The notes under the pieces are model-generated. The model saw only the letters and a program-made list of their open reading frames with translations. It was not told where the DNA came from and did no database searches. Below are positions 1 to 7,311 of a stretch of DNA of 64,000 nt, piece after piece; position 1 is the first letter of the stretch; every line of letters begins with the position of its first letter. The stretch lies in NCBI RefSeq assembly GCF_041262585.1, contig NZ_JBGCBZ010000002.1, positions 124,001-188,000 of the forward strand, read 5' to 3'. Made by a program: the position numbers and the translations under genes. Source of the stretch: JAOEGB01 sp041262585 (GTDB lineage: Bacteria > Actinomycetota > Actinomycetes > Streptosporangiales > Streptosporangiaceae).

Positions 1-81
1 GATCGGCGTGACGCCGGCCCGAGAAACGATCTCGCCTCGGCGCGGCGCTGTCGCCGAGTCTACGGCTCTCCCGCACGGCGG

Positions 82-93
82 CTATCGCGATAG
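82..93. promoter_or_regulatory. 12-bp perfect palindrome upstream of the first gene
   Basis: The sequence CTATCGCGATAG is a perfect palindrome about 115 bases before the first start codon. It could be an operator for the cluster, but no partner site or promoter box was recognised near it. The rest of positions 1-206 shows no gene. Confidence 0.2.
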
Positions 94-206
94 GGAGGGG
101 GCGGTTCGACTATGCCTTTCGGGCGCACTTCGGCGCTTGGCCGCCGAGCCGGCGCGCCTGAATACTCCTTGCGTCGGGCAGTGACGGTTACCGAATGGAG
201 CGTGTA

Positions 207-1571
207 ATGGCGCGGAGTCCCCGGTGGGGTCTGTCCGGCCCGCCGCAGGAGACGCATCGTCACTGGGCCGAGGAGCAGGAGGTGATCGGCCCCGGCTTAC
301 AGGCGGTCATGCTCTGGTCCCAGTTCTGTGTGGCCGAGGCGCACGGCGCGGTCCTGTCCGATCTCGACGGCAACGAGGTGCTGGACCTGCAGGGCGCCGG
401 TGGGGTCAACTCCATCGGACACGCCGAACCGACCCTCGTCGCCGCGATGACCGAGCAGTTGCGGACCTGGACCGCGGGCGCCTTCGGGTCGCGGGCACGC
501 CTCGACATGGCCCAGGTGCTGCGCGACTTCCTGCCCGAGGGGCTGGACCGGATCCAGCTCTACAGCGGCGGCAGCGAGTCGGTCGAGGCCGCGCTGCGCC
601 TGGCGAAGTCCGCCACCGGCAAGTACGAGGTGCTGTCGTTCTGGGGCGGCTTCCACGGAAAGACCCTGGGCAGCCTGGCCATGACCGCGGGAGCGCGGAA
701 GGACCTGGGGCCGCTGCCGGGCGGGTTCATGAGCGCGCCGTACGCCAACTGCTACCGGTGTCCGTTCAAGCTCCGCCATCCGGGGTGCGGGTTCGCCTGC
801 GTCGATCACGCCAGGGAGGTCGTCAAGCAGCAGTCCACCGGGGCGCTCGCCGCGATCGTCGTCGAACCGGTGCAGGGACGGTCGGGCAATGTCGTGCCGC
901 CGCCCGGATACCTGACCGCCCTGGCCTCGCTCGCCGACGAGTTCGACGCGCTGCTCATCGTGGACGAGATGATGACGGGCTTCGGCCGCACCGGCGCGCC
1001 GTTCGCGTTCCAGCATGACGGGGTCGAGCCGGACATCGTCACGGTCGGCAAGGGAATGGGCGCGGGCTACCCGGTGACCGGGGTCATCGCCTCCGCCGAG
1101 ACCATGGCCTCGGGCCCGTTCAGCGAACCCAGTGCCAGCTCGTCCAGCTTCGGCGCCTTCCCCATGGCCTGCCGGGCCGTCGCGACGACGGTCTCGGTGA
1201 TCGAGCGCGACGGCCTCGTGGAGCGGGCCGAACGGCTCGGCAAGGACCTGCTCGCCGCGCTCGCGCCGCTGGCCGAGGAGGCCCCCCTGGTGGGTGATGT
1301 GCGAGGCGCCGGTCTCGCGATCGGCATCGAGCTCGTCGAGGACAAGGAGAGCCGGCAACCGGTCTCCACGGCGGTGGTCCGGCAGGCGTTCATGGCGCTG
1401 CTGGAAGCCGGCGTGCTGGTGATGACCGGCGGCAACACGCTGCGCCTGTATCCGCCGCTGAACATCGAGGAGACGCAGGCCCACGAGGCCGTCGAGATCA
1501 TCCGGCGCACCCTCGCCGCGCTGCCCGGCCCATCGGCCGGTGCGGAGCAGACCGCCGGCGGCCGGTTGTGA
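207..1571 (+). CDS. Class III pyridoxal-phosphate aminotransferase
   Basis: This 454-residue protein belongs to the fold-type I, class III aminotransferases (ornithine, GABA and diaminobutyrate group), which move an amino group between an omega-amine or amino acid and a keto acid. The class III signature LLIVDEMMTGFGRTG lies near residues 248-262, and the Lys expected to bind PLP is in VTVGKGMGAG near residue 282. A Cys-rich stretch with CYRC and GCGFAC near residues 180-200 is typical of one subgroup. The ATG at 207 was chosen because GGAG precedes it at good spacing; the ATG at 195 has no ribosome site. It overlaps the next gene by GTGA, so the two are probably translated together. In this cluster it may install an amine on the product or make the amino acid loaded on a carrier protein. 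The substrate cannot be read from the sequence. Confidence 0.9.
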   Translation: MARSPRWGLSGPPQETHRHWAEEQEVIGPGLQAVMLWSQFCVAEAHGAVLSDLDGNEVLDLQGAGGVNSIGHAEPTLVAAMTEQLRTWTAGAFGSRARLDMAQVLRDFLPEGLDRIQLYSGGSESVEAALRLAKSATGKYEVLSFWGGFHGKTLGSLAMTAGARKDLGPLPGGFMSAPYANCYRCPFKLRHPGCGFACVDHAREVVKQQSTGALAAIVVEPVQGRSGNVVPPPGYLTALASLADEFDALLIVDEMMTGFGRTGAPFAFQHDGVEPDIVTVGKGMGAGYPVTGVIASAETMASGPFSEPSASSSSFGAFPMACRAVATTVSVIERDGLVERAERLGKDLLAALAPLAEEAPLVGDVRGAGLAIGIELVEDKESRQPVSTAVVRQAFMALLEAGVLVMTGGNTLRLYPPLNIEETQAHEAVEIIRRTLAALPGPSAGAEQTAGGRL

Positions 1572-2599
1572 GAGTCGCCATCGTCGGCTTCGGAGTCGCC
1601 GGAGCCGCCCGCCTGACCGCCTACCGGCAGGTGCCGCAGGCCGAGGTGGTGGCCGTCGTCGACCCGTCGGCCGAGCGTCGCGCCCAGGCCTCCGCGCTGG
1701 ACCCCCGGCTGCGCACACTGCCCACCCTCGCGGACGCGCTCGACGGGGCCGCACTCGCTGCGGTCGATGTGGTCGACATCTGCGCACCACCGGCATTCCA
1801 CGCACCCCTCGCGGAACAGGCGATGTCGGCCGGCTGCCACGTGCTGTGCGAGAAGCCGGTGGGCCTGGACGTCCGCGAGACCGAGCGCATGGTGGGCTGC
1901 TCACGCCGCACCGGACGGCTGCTCTATCCCGTGTACAACTACGTCTACTCCCCGATGATGAAGGTGCTCACCCAGGCCGCCGACGGCTGGCTCGACCGGC
2001 CGCTCAAGGCTCGCTTCGAGATCCGGCGCACCACCCACGCCGTCGGGACGCCCGGATGGCAGCCCGACTGGCGGCGCGACCGCGGCGTGGCCGGCGGCGG
2101 CATCCTGCTCGACCACGGCACCCACTGCGTCTACATGGCCACCCGGCTTCTGGGAGGCCAGCCCGAGCAGGTGGCCTGCACCACCGGGCCCGGCCCGGCC
2201 ACCGCCTCCTCCGACGACGACGACGGCCGGAGCGTCGAGGAGTCCGTCTCCGCCCGGCTCGACTTCGCCGGCGGCACCTGTGAGATCGAGCTGAGCTGGG
2301 CCTGCGACGAGCGCCGCAACCGCTACTCGGTCGTCGGGGGCAACGGTTCCGTGCTCATCGACGACGACACCTTCGTCGTGGAGACCGCCGCCGGCGTCGA
2401 GCGGGGGACCTTGCGCTCGCCCACGGCCAGCGGCACGCACGAGGAGTGGTTCCCGGAGCTTTTCGCCGACTTCATCCGGCACGTCGAACAGCCCGGCCGG
2501 TGGTCGGACCCGCTTGACCAGATTCTGTCGACCGCCCGGATCATCGAGGCCGCCTACACTTCGGCGGCCGATGCGGGCCGGCCGCTGAGGATGCGGTGA
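1568..2599 (+). CDS. Gfo/Idh/MocA family NAD(P)-dependent oxidoreductase
   Basis: This 343-residue protein starts at a GTG overlapping the aminotransferase stop. The N-terminus VAIVGFGVAGAARL is a Rossmann nucleotide-binding loop. CEKPVG near residue 100 carries the Lys-Pro motif of the family, and DHGTH near residue 180 supplies the conserved Asp/His of the active site. Family members oxidise or reduce hydroxyl groups on sugars, cyclitols or related compounds with NAD(P). Directly behind an aminotransferase, the obvious reading is an oxidation-transamination pair (alcohol to ketone to amine); this is inference. An acidic run SSDDDDGRSVEES (about 217-229) sits in the substrate-domain part. 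Its stop overlaps the GTG of the following gene. Confidence 0.88.
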   Translation: MRVAIVGFGVAGAARLTAYRQVPQAEVVAVVDPSAERRAQASALDPRLRTLPTLADALDGAALAAVDVVDICAPPAFHAPLAEQAMSAGCHVLCEKPVGLDVRETERMVGCSRRTGRLLYPVYNYVYSPMMKVLTQAADGWLDRPLKARFEIRRTTHAVGTPGWQPDWRRDRGVAGGGILLDHGTHCVYMATRLLGGQPEQVACTTGPGPATASSDDDDGRSVEESVSARLDFAGGTCEIELSWACDERRNRYSVVGGNGSVLIDDDTFVVETAAGVERGTLRSPTASGTHEEWFPELFADFIRHVEQPGRWSDPLDQILSTARIIEAAYTSAADAGRPLRMR

Positions 2600-3822
2600 C
2601 CGCCACGCCGGTACGGCTGAGCACGGTGGTCATGCACCATCCGGCTCGGGCCGCGTTGCTCGACACCCTGCTGTCGTCCTGTGCTCGCCTGGCCCCGCGT
2701 GTGGTGCTCGACCCCCGGCCCGGCGACTTCCCCAGTCCGCTGCGCACGGCCAAGGTCGCGTGGGCGGCCGTGGGCGAGGACGCCACCCACCATCTGGTGC
2801 TCCAGGACGATGTACGGCTGGCCGACGAGTTCGCCGCGCAACTACTGGAAGTGCTGGCTCGGCGCCCGGACCGGGCACTGACGCTCTACACCAGTTGGCA
2901 CACAGGGCAGAACTCCTACCTGGTCCGCCTGGCTACCGTCCTTGGAGCGCCCCTGGCTCCGCTCTCCGCCCGCGAGTGGACACCCACGCTCGGCCTGGTG
3001 CTCCCAGCGGCACAGGCTCGTGAACTCGCCGCGTTCCTCGCCGAGTTCCCCGATGAGGTCCGCGATGACGACTGGCTGGTGCTGACCTTCCTGCGGCGCT
3101 TCGGCCGCCCGGTGCTCGCCACGGTCCCGCATCTGGTCGACCACACCGAGAGCGGAACGTTGGCCGGGCACCCCGGCCGGTTCCACGCCACGCTCTTCCA
3201 AGGCGACCGGCCGGTGCCGCGGACCCACTGGACGTCGGCGGCCGAGCTGGAACACGCGCTCACCGAACGGGCCGCCCTGCGTGGGCCACGTGCCTTCACG
3301 GTCGAGCTGACCGGCTCACGGTGCCTGCTGCGGCTGCTCAGCCCTGACCGGGGCGAGCCCGTGGAGCACACCTTCGGCTGGTACTGGCACGACTGGTGTC
3401 ATCTGGTCGGCGCCGACCCCGACCGGATCGCCGACGCTTTCGACCGGCACCGCCGTACGGCCGGCGACCCGCCGGCGGGTGAGATGTGGCCGGCGGTCGA
3501 GGTGTGGGCCGCGGGCTACCTGCTCGGCGCCGACGCGGCCGCCGTGGCCAGAGGGCTGCCGAAGCACGACCCGCCCGATTCGAGCACAGGCGACACGAGA
3601 ACAAACGACACGAGCACGGGCGACGGCAACACGGGCGACACGAGCACAGGCGACGCGAGCAGAGCCGGCTTTGTCCGCCGGGCCCTGGTCACCTGGATCC
3701 GGAGCGGCATGCGCGACAGCGACCTGGCCCGGCTCGGCGACGCCGGCCTGCGGGCGTTGACCGAGGTCGGCGTCGCGGCGGTGGCTGCCGGAGCCCGGGA
3801 CCCACTGGAGCGGGTCGAATGA
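2596..3822 (+). CDS. Glycosyltransferase-like protein of unknown specificity
   Basis: This 408-residue protein starts at a GTG overlapping the upstream stop. The first ~200 residues resemble a GT-A type glycosyltransferase: HHLVLQDDV near residues 60-68 looks like a metal-binding DxD site after a hydrophobic strand, and VRDDDWL near 155 and ATVPHLVDH near 175-183 recall later acceptor-side motifs. The C-terminal half has no recognised domain. Near residues 330-355 is a Thr/Asp/Gly run built from repeats of STGD-like units, one of several in-frame repeat tracts in the window. If it is a glycosyltransferase, the cluster product may carry a sugar. The assignment rests on motif resemblance only and could be wrong. 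Confidence 0.45.
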   Translation: MTATPVRLSTVVMHHPARAALLDTLLSSCARLAPRVVLDPRPGDFPSPLRTAKVAWAAVGEDATHHLVLQDDVRLADEFAAQLLEVLARRPDRALTLYTSWHTGQNSYLVRLATVLGAPLAPLSAREWTPTLGLVLPAAQARELAAFLAEFPDEVRDDDWLVLTFLRRFGRPVLATVPHLVDHTESGTLAGHPGRFHATLFQGDRPVPRTHWTSAAELEHALTERAALRGPRAFTVELTGSRCLLRLLSPDRGEPVEHTFGWYWHDWCHLVGADPDRIADAFDRHRRTAGDPPAGEMWPAVEVWAAGYLLGADAAAVARGLPKHDPPDSSTGDTRTNDTSTGDGNTGDTSTGDASRAGFVRRALVTWIRSGMRDSDLARLGDAGLRALTEVGVAAVAAGARDPLERVE

Positions 3823-4799
3823 GCCACGCGAACGCCACGAAGAGCACGACCACGGAGAACACGACCACGGAAAGCACCACGCTGGGCAGCCCTCCGGACA
3901 CCCCTACGAACAGCCGCCCCCCGAACAGCCCCCGTCCGAACAGCCCCCGTCCGAACAGCCCTCTGAGCGGCGCCGGGGAGCCCGTCGCGGACTCGGTGAC
4001 GGCCGCCCGTGCGGTGGGTGTCACGCGGCGCATGGTGGAGTTGCTGGCGTGGCGGGAGGCGTCGGCGGCGTTCCTGCCGACGCCGCCGGTGCCCGCGCCG
4101 ACGACGTTCGGTGGGCCCGACCCGGGCGTCGCGGTCCGGCTGCTCGCCTGTCCCTGGTGCTCCGACGTGGACACGGAAGTGGACATGGACGCCGCCCCGC
4201 CGCCGGCCGGCGCCCTCCGGCTGGTCCCGGCCTGGGAGGCCGACCCGGCGCTCCCCGTGCTCACGCTGCTCAGTTGCGAGTCACTGGAGCCCCGCGCGCT
4301 GCTGCCGATCGTGCTGGCGACACGCGCCTGCGCGGGCCCGGTCACCGCCACGTTCACGACCCGGGCCGCCTGGCGCGCCGCGCGGCTCGGCCACGGCCGC
4401 GCCCCCGACGACGGCGATCCACGTGAAGATCTCAGCAAGGATCTCAGCAAAGACCCCAGTGAGCTCGCGCGACTGCTCTGGCGCCTCAACGCGGCCGAGA
4501 GCTGGCTCAACCCCCTGCTGAAGTCGGCCACACCGGACGATCCGCCGCGAGCGTTCGTGCGACTCCTCACGGTGGCCGGCGAGCCGCTGGCCGTACCGGC
4601 GGCGACCCGGCCGCGCATCGACCTGGACGGCGAGGGAACGCGGGCGCCCGCTCGCGAGAGGCTCCGGCCGCGGTTCCTCGGCCCGCACGCCACCGGACCG
4701 GCGCTGGACGAGCTCGACGCGGCCTACCGTTCGACCCGGGACCGGGTCGCGGCCGCCTTGCTGGAGGGAAGTCCCGCAGGGACGTCACACCGTACATAA
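3819..4799 (+). CDS. Hypothetical protein, last gene of the first operon
   Basis: This 326-residue protein was not recognised. The ATG at 3819 overlaps the preceding stop as ATGA, which fixes the start and places it in the operon. Residues 2-50 are low complexity: a Thr-rich TTTENTTTESTT segment and a repeated RPNSP unit. The folded part begins near residue 60. It contains CPWCSD (a CxxC pair, about residues 110-115) and alternating hydrophobic segments such as LPVLTLLSCESLE. A second short repeat, DLSKDLSKDPSE, is near residue 207. No transmembrane segment or signal peptide is evident. Its position after the aminotransferase, oxidoreductase and glycosyltransferase-like genes suggests a role in the same pathway. 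Confidence 0.6.
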   Translation: MSHANATKSTTTENTTTESTTLGSPPDTPTNSRPPNSPRPNSPRPNSPLSGAGEPVADSVTAARAVGVTRRMVELLAWREASAAFLPTPPVPAPTTFGGPDPGVAVRLLACPWCSDVDTEVDMDAAPPPAGALRLVPAWEADPALPVLTLLSCESLEPRALLPIVLATRACAGPVTATFTTRAAWRAARLGHGRAPDDGDPREDLSKDLSKDPSELARLLWRLNAAESWLNPLLKSATPDDPPRAFVRLLTVAGEPLAVPAATRPRIDLDGEGTRAPARERLRPRFLGPHATGPALDELDAAYRSTRDRVAAALLEGSPAGTSHRT

Positions 4800-4873
4800 A
4801 GGCACGTGGAAGGCGCGCTTGGCAGGCGACGGGCGGGAAGGAGGGCCTGCCCGACGCCGGCGAACCGGCGCGC

Positions 4874-5146
4874 TCAGCCCTGCGCTCGCGGCGACTCCAG
4901 CCCAGGCGCGTCGCGCAACGATTCGACGAGCGTGACGATCCGGTCGACCGTGAGGAAGTTCTCAAGCATCAGCACATCGTCTGGCACCGTGATGCCGAAT
5001 CGTTCCTCCAGGGCCATCAGCAGCACCACCGACTGGAACGAGGTGATGCCCCGCTCGCTGAGGTCCTGCGAGCCGTCGTCGCCCGGCTCGACCTGAAGAG
5101 ACTCCCGGAGCAAAGCGATGACCCCTTCTCTGACACCGTCGCCCAC
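4874..5146 (-). CDS. Acyl/peptidyl carrier protein, first of two
   Basis: This is a 90-residue stand-alone carrier protein with the usual length and helix pattern. The phosphopantetheine Ser is Ser36 in GITSFQSVVLLMALEERFGI; the residue before it is Thr instead of the more usual Asp. The following segment VPDDVLMLENFLTVDRIV matches helix 3 of ACPs. The GTG at 5146 was chosen because AAGGGAG stands six bases before it and because the protein then has normal ACP length; the frame stays open upstream to about 5434. It is transcribed towards the end of the plus-strand operon, apart from the second ACP. Either ACP could carry the amino acid set by the aaRS-like ligase; which one is not readable. 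Confidence 0.85.
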   Translation of the reverse strand: MGDGVREGVIALLRESLQVEPGDDGSQDLSERGITSFQSVVLLMALEERFGITVPDDVLMLENFLTVDRIVTLVESLRDAPGLESPRAQG

Positions 5147-5311
5147 GGTCCGCTCCCTTCCGACTTCCTTCAATGGCTGCCACGCTAAGCGGAGCGCTTC
5201 CAGGGGATCAAGGCGATCCCGGATAGCCCTTCGGGCATAGCCGGGCGGTCGAATCATCGACCGCCCGCGTGGATCTTTGGCCGGTTCGGGCGGACTCGCC
5301 ATGCTGCCTGT

Positions 5312-5352
5312 GGTGGGTGCAGACCATGCAGACCATTGGGTGCAGACCATAT
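5312..5352. repeat. Short direct repeats in the ACP / KAS III intergenic space
   Basis: The unit TGGGTGCAGACCAT occurs at both ends of this tract with a shortened copy GCAGACCAT between them. It sits in the 260-base gap between the divergent ACP and KAS III genes, where both promoters must lie. It may bind a regulator or be a simple slippage repeat. Confidence 0.3.
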
Positions 5353-5406
5353 GAACAGGCTCATGTAGCGACGCCGAGCGTACGGACGACCGACAAGGAG
5401 TGGCCA

Positions 5407-5436
5407 ATGCCGACTTCCGCCCATGGTGGGTCATGA
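5407..5436 (+). other. Nine-codon leader ORF ahead of the KAS III gene
   Basis: An ATG at 5407 is preceded by AAGGAG at ideal spacing and encodes MPTSAHGGS, ending in a TGA that overlaps the ATG at 5433 of the KAS III gene as ATGA. The KAS III start itself has no good ribosome site, so translation may be coupled through this mini-ORF. Alternatively the ketosynthase starts at the GTG at 5400 and the mini-ORF is chance. Confidence 0.35.
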
Positions 5437-6365
5437 CCGTCCTGCATGCCGTCGCCGGCTACCTCCCGCCCGGCCGGAAGTCCATCGAGACGATCGCCGA
5501 ACGGATGAAGCTGCCCCCGGACAAGGTCAAGATGTTCCGCCGGTTCTACGGCTTCCGCGAGGTGTGTTACGAACCCGAAGGCACCCTGGTCGAGCTGCTG
5601 CTCGCCGCCGCGTCCGCGCTCGACGTGCTGCCCGGCCTGCGGCATCGGGTGCGTTACCTCATTTACGCCCGCGGCGTGGCGGAGGTCGCGCCGTACCCGA
5701 TGAATCCCCTCCAGCGGGTCCGCGAGCTGCTGGGCCTTGAGCACGCCCAGGCGTTCGCCCTGGCCGCGCACGGCTGTGCCACCGGGCTGCAGGCGGTCGA
5801 CGCCGCCGGCAAGCTCCTCGCCTCGGATGACGACCCCGACGCTCTCGCGCTCATCCTCGCCGGCGAAAAGATCTTCAGCCATCGGATGCAGGTGATCAGC
5901 GACATCACGTTCATGGGTGAGGGGTCGGCGGCGGTCCTCGTCGGCCGGAGCGGCGAGCGTGACCGGATGGTGTCGTACGCCAGCCAGACCTATGGGCGAT
6001 TCGCCTCATTCTGGAAAAGCACCCCCGGTTCGTTCAGCAATTACAAGGAGGCGTATCCGGCGGCGCTGGCCGAGGTCATCACCACGGCCGCGGAGCGCGC
6101 CGGGCTGACCCTCGACGACGTGGCCGTCATCCTGCCGCACGGGGTGAACACCATGTCGTGGCACCGGTTGTGCGTGCAGATCGGATATCCCGCCAAACGG
6201 GTCGTCCTCGACAACGTCGCCGTCGCCGGGCACAGCTCCTGCGCCGATCCGTTCATCAATTACTGCACGGCGATCGACGATGGCAGGATTCGCCCGGGTG
6301 ACGCCTACATGATGGTGGCCGCCGGATTGAGCGGGACGTTCTCGGCGATGGTTTTCCGTCACTGA
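5433..6365 (+). CDS. 3-oxoacyl-ACP synthase III-like ketosynthase
   Basis: This is a thiolase-fold ketosynthase of the KAS III/FabH superfamily, 310 residues from the ATG at 5433, which gives the N-terminus MTVLHAVAGYLPPGR usual for the family. The nucleophile is Cys115 in AAHGCATG, followed by His236 in ILPHGVN. The third catalytic position, Asn in FabH, is His267 in AGHSSCADPFINY; this pattern belongs to a branch often found in secondary-metabolite clusters, where members may condense, or transfer acyl groups without decarboxylation. It is the first gene of a run of five and is followed by a Cys-less KAS III-like partner. It probably starts or extends the acyl chain on one of the ACPs. A GTG at 5400 is an alternative start. 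Confidence 0.85.
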   Translation: MTVLHAVAGYLPPGRKSIETIAERMKLPPDKVKMFRRFYGFREVCYEPEGTLVELLLAAASALDVLPGLRHRVRYLIYARGVAEVAPYPMNPLQRVRELLGLEHAQAFALAAHGCATGLQAVDAAGKLLASDDDPDALALILAGEKIFSHRMQVISDITFMGEGSAAVLVGRSGERDRMVSYASQTYGRFASFWKSTPGSFSNYKEAYPAALAEVITTAAERAGLTLDDVAVILPHGVNTMSWHRLCVQIGYPAKRVVLDNVAVAGHSSCADPFINYCTAIDDGRIRPGDAYMMVAAGLSGTFSAMVFRH

Positions 6366-6423
6366 ACGTACCGGACTCCGCGATGCATTTCCGTCGCTGA
6401 ACGCACCGAATGGAGAAACCGCC

Positions 6424-7311
6424 GTGTACGTAACTCCGCCGCCGGAGGGCTCGCCGGCCGAGCCGCCCGGAGCTCCGAGCACCCTGCCGTTACGCCTCGG
6501 CTCCTGCCGGCACGTCCTGTTGCCGCCGGGAGAGTGGGAGGCGTCGGAGGACGACCGGCGGACCGTCACACGGCACTACGACGAGATGCTGGCTCTCTAC
6601 GGCGTGAACCTCCCGTTCACCGAGCTGGCCGGCGATCACCGCAACACCTACGCCGACCTCGGGGCCGCCGTCATCCAGCCGGACACGGATGGCGCCGACA
6701 TGCTCATGCTCGCCTACTCGACGCCGGACTACGACGCCCGCCGATCGGCCACCTCCGAGCTGGTTGGACTGCTGGGCGACAGGCCCCTGCCGTACCTGGT
6801 CTCCGATGAGGGAACCGTCGCGCCGTTCACCGCGCTGAGGCTCGCCGGCGCGCACGCGCGGTGGGACGCGACGGAGCGAGTCCTGCTGCTGATCATGGAT
6901 CAGGCCGGAACACGTCCGGTGAGTCCCGTGCCGCCGTCGGCCGTCGTCGATCAGGACTCCGTGGTGGCGCTGACGCTGGTCAGGTCGGCGGCCCCGGCGG
7001 GTATGCGGGTGCGCCAAGCCACCGGAATCGTGGAGGCGCACGTGCCGGCCGCTCTCGCCGCGGCCGTCAAGGAGCTGCTTCCCAGCGCCGCGCCGTACTC
7101 ACTTGTCCTCGGCGCGGGGCTGGCCGGACTGCCGGCCCCCGCCGAAGCCGGAGAGGTGCTCCGCGCCCGCCCGGGGCTGGGCTGCACCGGCGCGTGGGCG
7201 ACGCTGGCCGAGCACGCGACCCGGCTGCTCGACGGTGGGCGCCCGGTGGTGCTCGCGGAGTACGACCCCGAGTACGAGTTCCTCGCCCTGGCCGTCCTGG
7301 CTGGCTCATGA
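6424..7311 (+). CDS. KAS III-like protein lacking the active-site cysteine
   Basis: This 295-residue protein has a GTG start with GGAGA eight bases upstream. The segment ADMLMLAYSTPDYDAR, then a linker, then ALRLAGAHARW and RVLLLIMDQAG follow the order of the N-terminal half of a KAS III domain. Where the Cys should be (between the two strands), the sequence is LVSDEGTVAPFTAL, with no Cys. The C-terminal half ends in GRPVVLAEYDPEYEFLALAVL, like the last strand of a thiolase fold. Lying directly after the intact KAS III, it may form a heterodimer with it, as a chain-length factor does with KS-alpha, or bind an acyl group without condensing it. The stop overlaps the next start (ATGATG). The superfamily call is by strand pattern, so it is uncertain. 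Confidence 0.55.
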   Translation: MYVTPPPEGSPAEPPGAPSTLPLRLGSCRHVLLPPGEWEASEDDRRTVTRHYDEMLALYGVNLPFTELAGDHRNTYADLGAAVIQPDTDGADMLMLAYSTPDYDARRSATSELVGLLGDRPLPYLVSDEGTVAPFTALRLAGAHARWDATERVLLLIMDQAGTRPVSPVPPSAVVDQDSVVALTLVRSAAPAGMRVRQATGIVEAHVPAALAAAVKELLPSAAPYSLVLGAGLAGLPAPAEAGEVLRARPGLGCTGAWATLAEHATRLLDGGRPVVLAEYDPEYEFLALAVLAGS

